From contig CACYEJ010000148.1 of NCBI GenBank assembly GCA_902773395.1, forward strand, positions 1-7,812: a stretch of DNA of 7,812 nt, in the 5' to 3' direction. The notes beneath the pieces are model-generated. The model was not told the origin of the DNA. It worked only from the letters and a program-made list of their open reading frames with translations, and did not search any database. Positions 6,912 through 7,812 of this stretch are shown piece after piece (positions within the stretch are counted from its first letter, which is position 1; each line of letters opens with the position of its first letter). Origin of the DNA: an uncultured Ruminococcus sp. Its GTDB lineage: Bacteria > Bacillota_A > Clostridia > Oscillospirales > Acutalibacteraceae. A program made the translations under genes and the position numbers.

Positions 6912-6930
6912 GAACAATAAAATATTGTTC
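6912..6930. repeat. Perfect spaced palindrome GAACAATA-AAA-TATTGTTC
   Basis: Two perfect 8-bp arms are separated by 3 nt. A further AACAATAT at 6945-6952 pairs with ATATTGTT at 6922-6929, so the AACAAT motif recurs here. It lies between the terminator and the PARG-like promoter, about 155 nt before the -35, so it may be a remote operator. No regulator family can be named. Confidence 0.4.
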
Positions 6931-7002
6931 AAATAACAATTATAAACAATATAATATTTTTCAGCATATCGAAATTTCCATGGCTTCCATCACAAAAAAT
7001 AG

Positions 7003-7084
7003 ATAATAACAAAAAAATCCTAAAGCAGCTTTTTTACGAAAATAATAACATGATACGAACTCAATTTTTGTCTTTTGTTATTAT
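7003..7084. repeat. ATAATAACA boxes, including a 12-bp inverted repeat
   Basis: ATAATAACAAAA (7003-7014) is the exact reverse complement of TTTTGTTATTAT (7073-7084), with 58 nt between. A third copy, ATAATAACA, lies at 7042-7050 in direct orientation. The right arm touches the -35 hexamer of the downstream promoter, a position suited to regulation. A/T-only chance remains possible, though the 12-bp exact match is longer than most in this stretch. Confidence 0.4.
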
Positions 7085-7112
7085 TTACAATTTCTTAAAA
7101 ATGTTGTATTAT
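7084..7112 (+). promoter_or_regulatory. Promoter of the PARG-like gene
   Basis: TTTACA (7084-7089) and TATTAT (7107-7112) are separated by exactly 17 nt, each 5 of 6 matches to the sigma-A consensus. Transcription would start near 7119, giving a short leader that contains AAGGAG (7126-7131) 8 nt before the ATG. The gene therefore appears to have its own promoter. Confidence 0.6.
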
Positions 7113-7139
7113 AAAATAAAAAAACAAGGAGTGCAATTT

Positions 7140-7812
7140 ATGTATAACAATAGAGAAAACCGTATCAGCATATTTGAGGATACAATGAAGTTAATTAAAG
7201 AGGACAAAGAACTTTCTAATGCGGTGAAGATATCTCGTGAAAACACGGTGATATATGGAGAAGGAGTCCTACCGCCTATACCGAACTGCGGCAATAGCAA
7301 CTGCCATGTTACAGTAACGAGTGCAAGGACTTTTGAAGCGGCAATGCATTCAGGCAGAGATTATCCCGATGCAAAGACATGTGTGCTGAACTTTGCATCT
7401 GCGACAACACCCGGCGGCGGTGTAACGAAAGGCAGCAATGCACAAGAGGAGAGCCTGTGTCGATGCTCCACGCTTTATCCTGTTTTGAACTCCAATATTC
7501 CTTGGCAGATGTATTACGGAAAGAACAGGCAACACCATAATCCTCTCCATACGGACGACTGCATTTATACGCCCAATATCGTGATTTGCAAATCAGACGA
7601 CGACTCGCCAAAACGTTTGACAGATAAAGAACGTGTGACAGTAGATGTTATTACTTGTGCTGCACCAAATCTCAGAAAGAAACCGGGCAACGCTTATAAT
7701 CATGAGTATGGAAAAAGCGTTTCTTTGTCTTTGAACGAGCTGTACCAACTTCACTTGAAAAGAGCAAAACATATCATGCACACAGCGGCTTTGAACAATG
7801 CAGACGTTCTTA
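7140..7812 (+). CDS. Bacterial-type poly(ADP-ribose) glycohydrolase, TIGR02452-like (3' end beyond window)
   Basis: The first 224 residues are visible. The family hydrolyses ADP-ribose polymers, releasing ADP-ribose. The signature GGG-X7-QEE is intact: Gly92-Gly94 in TTPGGG and Gln102-Glu104 in AQEESLCR, with Glu103/Glu104 as the expected catalytic pair. Other family features are the N-terminal helix FEDTMKLI, VTVTSARTFEAA (57-68), LNFASATTPGGG, the NPLHTDDCIYTPNIVICK segment and VDVITCAAPNLRKK (macrodomain-like core strands). Family members are usually about 260-270 residues, so roughly 40-50 residues, including the last core strands, lie beyond the right edge. The start is fixed by AAGGAG 8 nt upstream. 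The gene has its own promoter and is insulated from the preceding cluster by a terminator. No matching ADP-ribosyltransferase is visible. The role may be NAD/ADP-ribose metabolism, stress or phage-related ADP-ribosylation; this is not resolvable here. Confidence 0.9.
   Translation, partial: MYNNRENRISIFEDTMKLIKEDKELSNAVKISRENTVIYGEGVLPPIPNCGNSNCHVTVTSARTFEAAMHSGRDYPDAKTCVLNFASATTPGGGVTKGSNAQEESLCRCSTLYPVLNSNIPWQMYYGKNRQHHNPLHTDDCIYTPNIVICKSDDDSPKRLTDKERVTVDVITCAAPNLRKKPGNAYNHEYGKSVSLSLNELYQLHLKRAKHIMHTAALNNADVL

Larger units (their letters stand above)
6643..7139. other. Intergenic region between aldo/keto reductase and PARG-like gene
   Basis: This 497-nt stretch has no long ORF. From left to right it holds about 100 nt of featureless A/T-rich sequence, a small hairpin with 5-bp arms (GTCTG/CAGAC, 6788-6801) inside a doubtful 37-codon ORF, a strong terminator hairpin (6844-6873), a perfect spaced palindrome (6912-6930), ATAATAACA repeats (7003-7084) and the promoter of the next gene. 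Confidence 0.7.

Noticed and set aside
7017..7036. AGCAGC followed by T6 as a terminator
   Set aside because: No stable stem can form in front of the T run.
7309..7611. Minus-strand ORFs opposite the PARG-like gene
   Set aside because: They are antisense to a well-supported enzyme frame and resemble no family.

Overview
The window looks like chromosomal DNA from a low-GC, Gram-positive, anaerobic gut-type Clostridia (Ruminococcus / Oscillospiraceae-like). This rests on the AT-rich base composition, strong AGGAGG-type ribosome binding sites, sigma-A-like promoters, and a very large exported protein made of tyrosine-rich repeats. The genus assignment is inference.

Positions 1-4067 (minus strand) hold one uninterrupted reading frame of at least 1355 codons, with its C-terminus beyond the left edge. 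It encodes an exported protein: a signal peptide, a ~430-residue region with a beta-propeller-like rhythm, then nine full repeats of 93-95 residues and part of a tenth. The repeats resemble the triple-tyrosine (Y_Y_Y) module. From the third unit on they alternate between two types, so the true period is 186 residues (558 bp).

Positions 4068-4403 are a divergent intergenic region rich in inverted repeats, with a good sigma-A-like promoter facing right. Positions 4404-6642 (plus strand) form a compact, probably co-transcribed set: a CPBP-type membrane protease gene broken by two apparent -1 frameshifts and lacking two catalytic-motif residues, a Crp/Fnr-family regulator starting 1 nt after it, and an intact aldo/keto reductase 29 nt later. 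The regulator plausibly controls this cluster; the reductase substrate cannot be told from sequence.

Positions 6643-7139 are non-coding apart from a doubtful 37-codon hydrophobic ORF. They contain a strong 11-bp-stem hairpin terminator, a perfect spaced palindrome, and repeated ATAATAACA boxes leading into a clear promoter. From 7140 to the right edge runs the 5' part of a bacterial-type poly(ADP-ribose) glycohydrolase (TIGR02452-like) with the GGG-X7-QEE signature intact.

No tRNA, rRNA, CRISPR array or insertion sequence was seen. I see no convincing new multi-gene system. The most unusual items are the alternating repeat array, the doubly shifted and catalytically altered CPBP gene beside its regulator, and the repeat-rich region in front of the ADP-ribose hydrolase gene.
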